A stretch of 64,000 bases of DNA. Source: Synaphobranchus kaupii (lineage: Eukaryota; Chordata; Actinopteri; Anguilliformes; Synaphobranchidae). Shown in pieces: positions 55,501 through 64,000 of this stretch. The stretch lies in contig CM056385.1 of the NCBI GenBank assembly GCA_029718625.1, forward strand, positions 20,251,522-20,315,521, given 5' to 3'. The stretch's first letter is position 1. The number at the start of each line of letters is the position of its first letter. A program made the position numbers and the translations under genes. A model generated the notes under the pieces. That model had not been told where the DNA came from. It did not search any database and worked only from the letters and a program-made list of their open reading frames with translations.

Positions 55501-56315
55501 ACAACCAAGACGCAACGAACCATTGGTCCTGCACTCTCTCAATTTTTGGTCCAAAAATGGGAAAGAATGCACTCTGACAGAGAGTTTCCTGGTTCCCATC
55601 AGCCCCTGCGTTTCGGGGAAGCTGCCGTACCTCTCCTCTTTATTGATCTGGTCACCGAACCCCACGGTGTCCACGATAGTCAGCTTTAGGTGTACGTTGC
55701 TCTCCTGCAGGTCGTACGTTCTGGGCCGTAGGTATACAGCATTCTGATAGTGGCTGGCCTCTTCGTTTTCAAACGTTGTGTGAAAAGCGTGTTCATTAGC
55801 GTGGACTTGCCGATGCCCGTTTCCCCTGGTGAACAAAAGGACAAGTTTTGGGGGAAACAAAATCAAAGTCCGATCTCATCAGAACATTATTTTTCCCCCT
55901 ACATGTCGGCTTTCTCAACGATACACCTCCTTTTCAGTCAGCCATTATCTTTGACTTCGGTTTCATTTTGTGCCATTTCTTGGCCAACATCTTATTCTTT
56001 AGAAATAACAATATTGCATGCTCCTTTGTTAGTGGAAAGTGTGACTTCTTTCAGTCATTACAGTTCTAGGCGGGTAACAGTTAGGCTTCAGTTTATCCCC
56101 ACATGTTCTTTCCCTTCATTTTTAGTCATGGAAACGGTATCACTTTATTTAGTTTGTTCCAGGGGAAAATGCTGGTTTCCAATGGTGGTGGTCAACTTAC
56201 CTACACAGAGTATGTTGAAGCAGAAGCCCTGTGTCACTGATTTACTGACCAGCTGATCTGGCAAACTGTCAAATCCAACATGGCCACCTAGGTTGAGGTT
56301 TCTTTTTTCTTCGCT
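34514..56315 (-). CDS. septin8: Septin 8 (8 coding exons seen; first exon not found; one frameshift)
   Basis: Exons in transcript order: 56315-56201, 55825-55631, 54557-54371, 48874-48713, 41281-41185, 36773-36605, 35910-35778, 34702-34514. All have GT-AG borders and compatible phases. Exon 1 opens with [20 protein letters not shown]. Exon 2 carries the P-loop GETGIGKST and the switch region [16 protein letters not shown]. Exon 3 carries [20 protein letters not shown], exon 4 [20 protein letters not shown] (the G4 AKAD), and exon 5 [11 protein letters not shown]. Exons 7-8 form the coiled coil up to [12 protein letters not shown]. Over 415 residues are covered. Septins are filament-forming GTPases; septin 8 belongs to the SEPTIN6 group. 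Exon 2 is 195 nt but phase needs 196: one base is missing near 55777-55782, between NTLF and TTFENEE. The initiator exon lies upstream, perhaps beyond the window. An alternative tail is at 25203-25041. Confidence 0.94.
34860..35070. repeat. Probable hAT-type MITE
   Basis: Typical fish MITE words: 'gtgggtgcaggtttttgtt', 'ttgaatcaggtgt' and 'ttggacagccct' at the right end, with loosely inverted termini. It lies in septin8 intron 7. The target duplication is not clear. Confidence 0.5.
36205..36277 (+). repeat. LINE/SINE 3' tail
   Basis: 'taagcgctttgagtatcgag', 'aaaggcgctatataaatgca' and an ATT repeat are the standard 3' end of a group of fish non-LTR elements. Only the tail is present. Confidence 0.75.
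36980..41100. other. septin8 intron 5, no gene seen
   Basis: No exon-like conservation. A weak SINE-like segment at about 38625-38790 contains a B-box-like GGTTTGATTCC. A G-rich tract lies at 39828-39850. A MITE-like end ('caattccttgtgggccg' ... 'ttaattagacctttt') is near 40480-40560. Confidence 0.45.
41650..43000. mobile_element. Possible THAP-type DNA transposon remnant with repetitive ends
   Basis: The left side (about 41750-41890) has repeated units of GTATTTATTTATTTCTGTATT with CTTTTCC. The right side (about 42930-42995) holds the same words in reverse orientation, giving inverted ends around ~1.1 kb. Inside, the plus strand at 42602 encodes [20 protein letters not shown] and then stops. 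This resembles the start of a THAP domain (C-x2-4-C then NR). The element class is inference. The remainder is too decayed to read. Confidence 0.5.
42602..42688 (+). pseudogene. Truncated THAP-domain start
   Basis: ATG at 42602 opens 28 codons with the Cys pattern SCCVVFGC followed by TNR, typical of the N-terminal THAP zinc-binding fold, ending at TGA after GQHHS. The His and second Cys expected downstream are missing. THAP domains occur in P-element and Kolobok-like transposases and in host genes. Confidence 0.5.
43140..43500 (-). repeat. tRNA-derived SINE with A and B boxes
   Basis: Reading the minus strand from 43500, the head has an A-box-like GTGGTGCAGCGG and a B box GGGTTCGATCCCCGG, the layout of a tRNA-derived Pol III promoter. 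A GC-rich body and an A-rich or 'gggagaaaaagggaaaaaat' tail near 43140 follow. The ORFs here are chance readings of the GC-rich body. A separate tRNA gene is unlikely because the acceptor stem does not close. Confidence 0.75.
44301..45130 (-). pseudogene. Tc1-like transposase, inactivated
   Basis: From ATG at 45130: [20 protein letters not shown] (paired-type DNA-binding start), then [16 protein letters not shown]. An in-frame TAG stop follows at 44965-44963 (QPS-stop-RSGRRR). The catalytic C-terminus is present in pieces: [12 protein letters not shown] and [20 protein letters not shown], giving the second Asp and final Glu of the DDE triad. The part around 44590-44730 is frameshifted. About 277 codons remain of the usual ~340, so it cannot make an active enzyme. 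Confidence 0.88.
45217..46995. mobile_element. Helentron-like (HINE) insert inside the Tc1 element
   Basis: The insert starts with a small hairpin (AGCCGCAAGCGGC) and ends with another (GAGCCCTTCGGGCTC) about 5 bases before CTAA. There are no inverted termini and no clear target duplication, which fits rolling-circle elements of the Helentron/HINE kind. Two ~150-bp copies of one segment ('agctaggagcattaactt' ... 'gaccatcatttcac') occur at about 46322-46470 and 46797-46940. No Rep/helicase is encoded. Boundaries are uncertain by about 10 bases. Confidence 0.7.
45985..46030 (+). repeat. Outer-shell fragment of the 6374-type MITE
   Basis: 'cagtgagaaccgtaattcattggacag' matches the terminus of the palindromic element at 6374-7312, here alone inside the Helentron-like insert. 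Confidence 0.65.
48440..48600 (+). repeat. tRNA-derived SINE copy
   Basis: Contains 'agtataatggctagggaactc', 'ccttgagcaaggtacttaaactg', 'tatatccagctggatac' and 'ctctggataag', colinear with the SINE at 50553-50795 but shortened. Confidence 0.7.
49146..50318. mobile_element. Near-perfect 1.17-kb palindromic MITE, TA-flanked
   Basis: Both ends read CAGTCAAGCCGGAAAGTCTC and sit next to TA. Arms of ~570 bp are almost identical in inverse orientation, meeting at a loop of a few dozen bases near 49717-49751. Outer arm words are 'ccacgttttattacgttacag' and 'catttacataagtattcat'. The inner arm is the same core found at 6374-7312 and 59150-59830. Tc1/mariner-like by TA target; no transposase. It lies in septin8 intron 3. 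Confidence 0.93.
50553..50795 (+). repeat. tRNA-derived SINE, most complete copy
   Basis: Has the tRNA-like head ('gtgtagtacaatggttaagg' with B box GGTTTGATTCCC), the 'gttgtacccttaagcaaggc' block and the tail 'ggataagagcgtctgctaaa' plus TAATG repeats. Use it as the local reference for the split copy at 27925-28925. Confidence 0.85.
50800..54370. other. septin8 intron 3 remainder, no gene seen
   Basis: No exon or transposon I can name. A G-rich stretch lies at 52651-52690. A relatively CpG-rich patch at about 54000-54180 could be regulatory, but nothing in it is diagnostic. Confidence 0.4.
55777..55782 (-). other. septin8: Single-base frameshift site in septin8 P-loop exon
   Basis: The minus strand reads CTTTTC then ACACAACG then TTTGAA. 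The family needs nine bases for Asn-Thr-Thr but only eight are present. [15 protein letters not shown] upstream and [10 protein letters not shown] downstream are in different frames, and the exon is one base short of the length its splice phases demand. Confidence 0.85.
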
Positions 56316-56399
56316 CTACGGAAAGATCCAAACGTAACCATCACTATAATTTATTATTCTCAGCACAAGACAGAGACATACAGCAATCCAACACCCTTA

Positions 56400-57155
56400 C
56401 ATTAATATGCTGCGAGTTGCAGCCGATAGCACCCAAAGTTCAACGAACGTATCCGTGCGTAAGGCCACATACTTGTGGGATGATGTAATTTGAATCGGCC
56501 CCCAGAACTGGGGCAGGCTGTTATGACTACGACGACCAGGGGGCACAAAAGGAATGCAACCAAATCTGTTCAAACCATTTTTGGGGTGTGGTGATGTGGG
56601 GGGGGGGGGGGGGGATACGACCAAGGGGTGTGGAGTGCTATTGATTTTTCAGAAATCAAGACCACCTAATAACTGGACAAATAGCTCTATATATTTTAAT
56701 GATTATTTCTAAGTCAGATGCTGGAGAGGTATTCAGTTTAGACGTTCTTAAACAACGTGAGACCGTTGTGGAATTGGAGGTCTGGTTTGTGCAAAAGACA
56801 CCTCTCATTGTATCGCCGTTAAATGGTCCCTGAGAGAGGAAACGCTAAACCTCCCTTGGGACCACACAGTCAAAAGAAAAAAGGTCCAATTCAGGTGGAG
56901 TCGAGCTTCTGTGAGACTTCATCAAATTTCTCCCATAAAATACTAATTTGTGACGACAGACCCCTGTGCTTATGAGTATGTAAAGCAAAAAAAAAAAAAA
57001 AGTATCCATTTTAGGGTAGGTTGAGAGACTAAAGGTGGGAGGAGAGGCACTTCCATTTTTCTCTGCCTAATAGACCTTGGAACACAACAGAGAGTCGGTT
57101 GGATGGTTCCACCCAAACTCTCATTTCCTTCCACACCTGAATCCTCTCTCTCCAC

Positions 57156-57203
<48 letters not shown>

Positions 57204-58270
57204 CTCCCTCCCTCCCTCTCTGGCTCTCGCTGTCTGCTCCAGTCAACTGGCAAATAATTCATTAGCCCCACGGCAATGCACTGCTAACACAAACGGAGCA
57301 CAATCAATCGGAACATAAAAAAATGCAAATGGAAAGATGTGTCCAGCGTACCACACCCCGCCACCCCGCTCAAAACGATAACAAGTCCATCTTTTATGTA
57401 TCCGTGACAATGGAGCACACATTTGTCTGGTTGTGTTTTTTTTTTTTTTAAGATAAGGTCACCATCTTTCTCTCTCCACCAGAACAAAACAGAGAACCAC
57501 AGTGCAGACATTTCGGGGACCTGAAACTTGAATTATTTTCCAACGCCGAAAGCATAAGGCCTAAACATTGGTTTAATTGAACCAAACATTGGGTTCATTC
57601 AGGAATGATGGTTACATTAGGATATAGAGCTCTGTGTGGAGCAGATTAAAAAAGACAAACAGAAGGTTCACTCAAAGGAGGGTCTGAGCTGCGTCTAAAC
57701 AAAAAGGCTAATAAACATGATTTCCATTTAGCAAACCTTGACTAAACCTTAATTTCAGCACTACATAAGCTTTGGGTAAATGTTAATCTTCCCCTGAAAA
57801 TGGCTGTTCATACTGGCCTGGATCCAGTCAGCTCTCTGACCCACTGTACTAATATTTTATATAGGCCTAGCTCTCAACTTGCTAATAGATGTCATGTCAC
57901 ATTGCATGAAGCAATACTTTCAATTCAAGAAAAGGACTGTAATAAATACCTTTGAAAAAAGACTAGTACGCTGCCAGGCTAACTAAAGAGTCCTTGTCTT
58001 GTGTCTGTGTCGCCAAAATTGCCATGTTGCCAACAAAACAGTGCAGATAAGACTCCAAATGTATAATAAAATATTCTGGTCTGAGTCACAGATATGTAGA
58101 GATTGCTTAATTATTTCAGCACATCTCAGAGTAACCAGAACCTTGAAGAACTGAAAAACATAATGACAAGATGGTAAAATATATAATAAGGCAGCTACAT
58201 GTATATATGTACTTGTATATGTGTGTGTGTCTGTGTATTAACTAGTATAATTAAACCACAGTATATACAT
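56400..58270. other. Upstream of the first visible septin8 exon, no gene seen
   Basis: I searched the minus strand for the short Met-containing first septin8 exon and did not find one. The region holds poly-G at 56600-56613, poly-A at 56989-57001 and a TC microsatellite at 57159-57200. It is probably intron 1 of septin8. Confidence 0.4.
57159..57200. repeat. (TC)n microsatellite
   Basis: About 21 TC units. The Ser/Leu and Arg/Glu ORFs over it are artefacts. Confidence 0.95.
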
Positions 58271-58271
58271 A

Positions 58272-58865
58272 CAGACGGGTGACAAATTAAAGGGAAAACC
58301 AACATTAAGCGTCATAGTAAGGTGTTGGGCCACCACGAGCCGCCAGAACAGCTTCAATGCGCCTTAGCATAGGTTCTACCTCTAGTCTAGCATAGATTCT
58401 ACCTCTAGTCTAGCATAGATTCTAGTCTCTGGAACTCTACTGGAGGGTTGGAACACCATTCTTCCAAAAGACATTCCCTCATTTAGTGTTCTGATGATGG
58501 TGATGGAGAGCGCTGCCAAACACGTTGGTCCAAAATCTCCCATAGGTGTTCAATTGGGTTGAGATCTGGTGACTGCGAAGGCCATAGCATATGATTCACA
58601 TCATTTTCATATTCATCAAATCATTCAGTGACCCCTCGTGCCCTGTGGATGGGGGCATTGTCATCCTGGAAGAGACCACTCCCATCGGGATAGAAATTTT
58701 TCATCATAGGATAAAGGTGATCACTCAGAATAACTTTGTATTCATTTGCAGTGACCCCTCCCTCTAAGGGGACAAGTGGACCCAAACCATGCCAGGAAAA
58801 TGTCCCCCACAGCATAACAGACTGCCACACTATAGGGGTTTTTCCTTTAATTTGTCACCCGTCTG
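58272..58865 (-). mobile_element. Internally deleted Tc1-like element (594 bp)
   Basis: Inverted ends CAGACGGGTGACAAATTAAAG are flanked by TA at both sides. The minus strand encodes a transposase piece, WQSVMLWGTFSWHGLGPLVP ... LFQDDNAPIHRAR, covering the middle Asp of the DDE domain. The plus strand at 58550 encodes the 'caattgggttgagatctggtgac' block that lies next to the final Glu. Most of the gene is missing. The left part has a small internal triplication of 'tctagcatagattctacc'. Confidence 0.9.
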
Positions 58866-58911
58866 TACATGTACATATATATATATATAATATATATTAT
58901 ATATATACATA

Positions 58912-59150
58912 CAGTTGAAGTCGGAGGTTTACATACACTTAGGTTGAAGTCATTAAAACTCATTTTTAACCACTCCACAGATTTCATGTTAGCAAACTAT
59001 AGTGTTGGCAAGTCAGTTAGGAAATCTACTTTGTGCATGACACAAGTAATTTTTCAAACAATTGTTTACAGATTATTTCACTTTTAATTCACTATATTAC
59101 AATTCCAGTTGGTCAGAAGTTTGCATACACTAAGTTGACTGTGCCTTTAC
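58912..59150 (+). mobile_element. Tc1 terminal repeat fragment
   Basis: Starts CAGTTGAAGTCGGAGGTTTAC next to TA and matches the right terminal ~240 bp of the element at 43942-47288. It breaks off at 'gactgtgccttta' and passes straight into the palindromic core. Confidence 0.88.
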
Positions 59151-60060
59151 ATTTTTAATATTTGGTTGCATATCCTTTGCATGCCATGACTTTCTGATGT
59201 CTGTGACCCAACAACATCAAAAGTCTCTTGATATCTTATTTTCTGGTACACTTACAAGCGATACTATAATGTCTGTGCATTTGAATGGATCTCTATGGAA
59301 ATTGGGGGGGTGGGACTAGATTTAGCTGTAAATTATGCTGGAACAGTATGGAATACATGGTTGGTAAAATGGCTGCAAGTCATCAAGGGTTTGAGGTATC
59401 AAACGAGCCTCAAACCATCACTCTGCTGCCAGATATGCAGTGGATATGGATGGATCACTTTAAGGGTTGTTTCTCCTGACAAATTTTCCTATTGAACTCT
59501 ATGGAAAAATAAACCCTTCAAGTTATCCATCCATATCTATTGTATTTCTGGCAGCAGAGTGATGGTTTAAGGCTTGTTTGATACGTCAGACCCTTGGTGA
59601 CTTAGAGCCATTTAGCCAACCATGTGTTTCCATACTGTTCCAGTGTAATTTACAGATAAATCTAGTCCCACCCCCCAATGCCCATAGAGATCCATTCAAA
59701 TGCAGAGACGTTATAGTATCGCTTGTAAGAGTACCAGAAAATTAGATATCAAGAGTCTTTTGATGTTGTTGGGTCGTAGACATCAGGAAGTCATTGCATG
59801 CAAAGGGTATGCGACCAAATATTAAAAATGATTTCTTTATTCTATATATAAATGCAGGGGTGCCAATAATTGTCGCACACATGGTTTTGTTAAAAATAAT
59901 TATTTCTTGATGAGGGATTTTTTTTTCTCATAATAAATTTACTTCAATTAAAGGTCGGATGTTTCTCATTTTTTCAGTGTGAGATTAAGCTAATTCACCA
60001 AACGGTGAATTTTTTATAACCCTTTTAACTCATCTTTACCAGGGGTGCCAATAATAGTGG
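59150..60060. mobile_element. Palindromic core with a different Tc1-like tail
   Basis: Arms ~59155-59490 and ~59500-59830 mirror each other ('gcatttgaatggatctctatgg' against 'ccatagagatccattcaaatgc'). The right arm continues into 'aaatgcaggggtgccaataattg' and ends with 'accaggggtgccaataatag', the terminus of another fish Tc1/mariner-like family. The left flank is the Tc1 fragment. The core is thus framed by two unrelated ends. Confidence 0.8.
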
Positions 60061-60221
<161 letters not shown>

Positions 60222-60229
60222 TTATCAAA

Positions 60230-61437
60230 AAACTAAATGGAATTAATACTGTGCCAGCTGATGGTGATCTCAGTAGACGACTGGGGGTGCAGATAGAAAA
60301 CAGACAGAAGATTAAATCTAGTGTGGAATGGCTGGCACACTGGTAAGCAAGAACAAAGGGCTATGAAGAAAACCGAATGGTGTCTGGGAGCCAGTGGAGA
60401 GGAGGACCAACCAACACAGCAGGGGGAGAGATGGGAGTATGTACTGGAAGGCCCAAAATCAGAATGCTGTATTAATCTGAAAAGTCTGTCTGGTGTAATG
60501 ACTGGTATTGAGAAAATAATAAGCAGGATGCCAGTGACTTTGAGTGAACCCTAATAATACTGATTATGCTTACTCCTGCAGGGATAAACATGGACCTATT
60601 CCCACACTAGTTTTATTTCTGACCGAGACGACAGGCAGGAACTGAGGTTAATATGACGCACCTGACAGTCAGAAAATAAACTGTTAATGGCAGAGGACAT
60701 GCTGGGTAATAATGAAGGCCAGCCAAAGCAAAAACACAGCAATCGAACCAAACCAAAGAAGGAGAACTAAAGAATCATCACATTACTATGTGGCACCCCA
60801 GTAATCTTAATAGTAATTTGCATATTATTCATTATAAAAATGTATGTTCAACAAACACTGGGTAAAAAGGCTAAATGAGCCAGGTAAAATAAACAATTGT
60901 GTGACTCTACGCAAAATGTCCACTATTCTGCACTTCTCAGCCAGATCAAACAATAGGGCCTAAAAGATCTAAAAACAAGCATATCCCATTTATATACAGT
61001 GTCATGCTCAGAAACCATTTATAGAAGCCCACTAGTGAAACAGATTCCATTTCTGTTATCTTAGCGTTTGATTTATTTATAACTCCGGTTAATTGACCGT
61101 TTGTGGCGAGACTAAAACATCAGTAATACGGGAAATGTTATTAGAAGGACACCCTCTGTGAACCTAGTACTGCAAAACCTATAGGCACTTATCGGAATTG
61201 AGTAGCCTCAACTCCACTTGAGACATTTAACTCAATTAAAATGAGTTTAACTTAAAATTTAAAGACAGTGAAAACTTTACAAGAGAACAGATTAAGGGCC
61301 CTACTCGAATGGTTCAAGGCAATCACTTTCTTCAAACCATTTGAGTGAACTCAACTTTGTTTTTTGTTTTTTTTTCTATTACAATTTACTTTCTGGGCAA
61401 ATAATTACACAGTGCAAACTAAAAGATGTGTGTTCAT
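60230..61437. other. Intergenic or intronic DNA, no gene seen
   Basis: No conserved exon or named repeat. The largest ORF (60321-60554) has no resemblance I recognise and no exon signals. Confidence 0.4.
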
Positions 61438-64000
61438 TAGGGCTGTCAATTTCCCTGAGAATACAGGTCGAATGCGACTACACGGAAATGATCAATAGTC
61501 GAACGATAGTCGACTATGTAGGCTTACATATTATATTACGCAAGTCGTGCTAAGAACGAATTACCAGGTGCGTTGCGTGTTTTATCCACTAGAGGGAAAT
61601 AACCGATAGAAAACCATAGCGCTGTGCTTTTTGTTATGGCAAAATCATATACTGTAGAAGTGGTGTTTGACCATAATCAAAGAAAGCGGACAAAATAAAT
61701 GCCAAGTCTCCCAAGATTAAAAAAATACAATTTATTACATCATCTCATCTGCGTCCGACTGCAGCATAAGTTACAAATAACGTGCAAAACGGAGAATTTG
61801 ACAAAAATACCATTTCATACACCCAACGATGGCAAAATACAATGTAATATACCAACGATTGCAAAATAACCATTTCATAAACCAACGATGGTAATTGCAA
61901 TATTTGAAAACAACAAGATGACCATAAAAGCAAAAATGGTTTCTTTACAGCATATAATGAAACTTGTAAGAAAAAATGTAGAAAAATAAATAGCCTCTAG
62001 TTCTCTTATTTCAAATAAAATAAATTGCCTCGGCGTCTCTTTAGTGCAGCCATATAACATTGCTAAACTTTGGTGGTTAACCTGATTGATCACCAAGAAA
62101 CAAGCGATCAACATGCACATTACCATTTCAAATATCGTACATACCAAGGATGGTAATTGCACAATTTGAAAAGCAACAAGCAATAATAACCCTAAATGAA
62201 GACGTGTATATGGGGAAATAATAAATAATGTTGTCGAAAATAAATACAGGTCATCTAGGCATCTCATATTTCAAATACTTTGCCCTCGGCGTATCTGTTT
62301 AAGGGCTTAACAATATTGCTAAACTTTGGGTAATAGCCTAGAGATTGTTCGCCAAGAACACCAGTCGATCAACATTCTCTGGGTCCAAAGCGGAGCGCTT
62401 TTTGTTAACTATATTTCCCGCAGTGGAAAATACGCGCTCTGAGCGGACAGATGTGCCCGGATGCACAAATATCTGTGTGCCAGCTGTGCGAGGTGATGGT
62501 ACCTGACAGAGCCTGATGTTTTCCACCACTGAAGTGGATTGCTGTCTGCAGGTAGTGGTGCCTCCCTCTCGTACATGGCCATCTCTTGCTGAACAATTTG
62601 TGTTGTCTGTGTCGTCATCCCAGTATAGCTGCAATAGCTATCGCCAAAAAGATCCCCCAACGCATCCAAAGCTGTTCTTCTCCCCGTGCGTTGGTTCATG
62701 TGAAGGCCTATTTTCCGATGTGGACTCAATCTCGGATTCCCCCTCCCCTGTTGTCAACTCATCCACAATTTTTTCGCGTACCTTGTTCTTTTGATCCTCT
62801 GTCAGATGAATCAAGCGACTGAATCGTGGGTCGAGGTAGCTGGCTGTATTTAAAAGCCAAAAAAGCCCGCTTCTCTTCGTTATACCGTTTTGCGAGATCT
62901 GTGACAATCTTTGATTTCATTTCTTTAATGGCATTTTGGATCATCTGTGGTTGGTTGGTTGAGTTGTGACACCAGGATGTGCTGGAGTGGCAGCACAGCT
63001 GATGCTGTTGGGTATGTGTCTGTCGACAGTGCCTCAGTTGCCACCTTGAATGGTTTGAGCACGTCGCACACCTACAGAAAAATAAATATTCTTAAACCAT
63101 ATATTTCTACCTTAATCACAGACTAGCCCACACACAGCGAAAATAACCAGGCGCTATTTATAATGCCTAGGCTTTTGTATTATATTTATTTTATATATTC
63201 TGAGCTCATCATGTCTCACCTTTTCCATCACTGTCCACTCGTTGGTGCTAAGCTCAAGATGAGCCAGTTTTTTGTCCATGATAACAGCAGCTACAGGCAC
63301 TTGTTGCTCTGCCGCCCGGCACACCATGTCGTAGGTGCTGTTCCAACGAGTCGGGCAATCGTTTATCAGTTTCGCTGGTTTGACTTCGAGCTGCATCTGC
63401 TTGTTCTCAAGACGGTAGCTATCTGTTGTTGATTTATTAAAGTGAAGCGCTGTAGCCTTGAGTCTGCTAATGGGGGTTCCAATAGCTTTCACGGCCAGTC
63501 CTTTTTGCACTGCGAGGTTGATTGTGTGTGCAACACACGGCACACTCACGGCTCCAAGATGTTTCTCCACAGCGTTTATGTAATTGCTAGCATTATCTGT
63601 AGTAACAGCGATAACTGCTTCTCTTTTAATGCTGTACTCGTCCAGTATTTCCCCAATGCATGCGGCGACATTCTCAGCTTTGTGGTCGGTCGTTATCTCC
63701 GTAGTTTTAAGAACCACGTCCTTCATCTCCCATTCATCGTCCATGTAGTGCGCAGTAACGGTCACATAAGCGTCATTTGCCATCGATGTCCAGCCATCAG
63801 TCGTCAACGCAACATATTTGTCACTGAGGGTTGTGCGAAGACTTTGTTTGGTCGCGTCACATAGTTTTGCAATGCGATCTGTGATAGTTGCACGGCTTGG
63901 AATTGTATACCGTGGCTCTAACTCGTGGATTAATTCCCGAAATCCAACACCCTGTGTAACATTTATGGGTCGAATGTCCTTGCAAATGAAATGTACTAGT
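61438..64000 (-). mobile_element. hAT transposon, 3' part, running off the right edge
   Basis: The left terminus TAGGGCTGTCAATTTCCC (from about 61438) is like the ends of Ac-type hAT elements. A decayed transposase follows on the minus strand. The sequence between 61500 and 62330 has repeats such as 'accaacgatggtaattgcaa', probably 3' UTR of the element. The other end and the target duplication lie outside the window. Confidence 0.8.
62340..63807 (-). pseudogene. hAT (ZBED-like) transposase, frameshifted
   Basis: Upstream exon 63807-63220 opens with TDGWTSMANDAYVTVTAHYM and contains the catalytic-core motifs VTTDNASN, VPCVAHTINLAV and CPTRWNSTYDM. A clean 148-bp intron (63219-63072, GTGAGA...TGTAG) joins EK to VCDVLKPFKVATEALS. 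Then NTASYLDPRF, TALDALGDLFGD and the hATC dimerisation block SERVFSTAGNIVNKKRS follow in different frames. Breaks are near 62860 (a T6 run), about 62690 and about 62465. The coding part continues right of 63807, but its start is not in the window. With at least three frameshifts the copy is dead unless the assembly is poor. Confidence 0.88.

Noticed and set aside
57029..57271. Arg/Glu-rich ORF
   Set aside because: Reading of a (TC)n microsatellite.
61341..61553. Plus-strand ORF at the hAT end
   Set aside because: It begins in a poly-T tract and crosses the terminal repeat of the hAT element. No protein resemblance.
62516..62822. Plus-strand ORFs over the hAT transposase
   Set aside because: Antisense shadows of the decayed transposase.

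Overview
The window is vertebrate nuclear DNA, almost certainly from a teleost fish. Genes have GT-AG introns, the proteins are close to vertebrate families, and the intergenic DNA carries typical fish Tc1-like, hAT, tRNA-SINE and LINE debris, long CA/GA microsatellites and palindromic MITEs. There are no prokaryotic signals, operons or CRISPR arrays.

Four single-copy host genes are recognisable. nudcd2 (+, 1486-5898) and ccng1 (-, 12294-9360) are tail to tail, as in human. ccni2, a cyclin I-family gene (+, 22189-26139), and septin8 (-, from beyond 56315 down to 34514 or 25041) converge. Flipped, the order and strands septin8 / ccni2 / ccng1 match human SEPTIN11 / CCNI / CCNG2. This suggests the window keeps an ancestral cyclin G - cyclin I - septin block.

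The most remarkable object is at 25041-25203. The antisense strand of ccni2 coding exon 5 encodes an alternative C-terminal exon of septin8 (53 residues ending ATWRQGFF). It has its own acceptor, and its phase matches a donor hidden at the septin8 stop codon. The same DNA is therefore apparently protein-coding on both strands, with the wobble positions of the two frames facing each other. The predicted tail resembles the long-isoform tail of human SEPTIN8, so the double-coding arrangement may be old.

Region by region: 1-1485, upstream of nudcd2 with a SINE. 1486-5898, nudcd2 with LINE and MITE remnants in intron 1. 6374-7312, a palindromic element. 9360-13700, ccng1. 16650-20620, a TIR-bounded ~4 kb element carrying a C2H2 zinc-finger gene and a LINE fragment. 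20700-27240, ccni2. 27240-34500, the last septin8 intron (a SINE split by a hAT MITE, a 76-bp tandem repeat). 34514-56315, septin8 exons with transposons in introns (a Tc1 split by a Helentron-like insert, a 1.17-kb palindrome, a THAP fragment). 58272-60230, a cluster of Tc1 derivatives and microsatellites. 61438-64000, a decayed hAT transposon running off the right edge.

Two otherwise intact host genes each show one single-base frameshift (ccng1 exon 1, septin8 P-loop exon). Assembly error is more likely than gene death, but this cannot be settled here.
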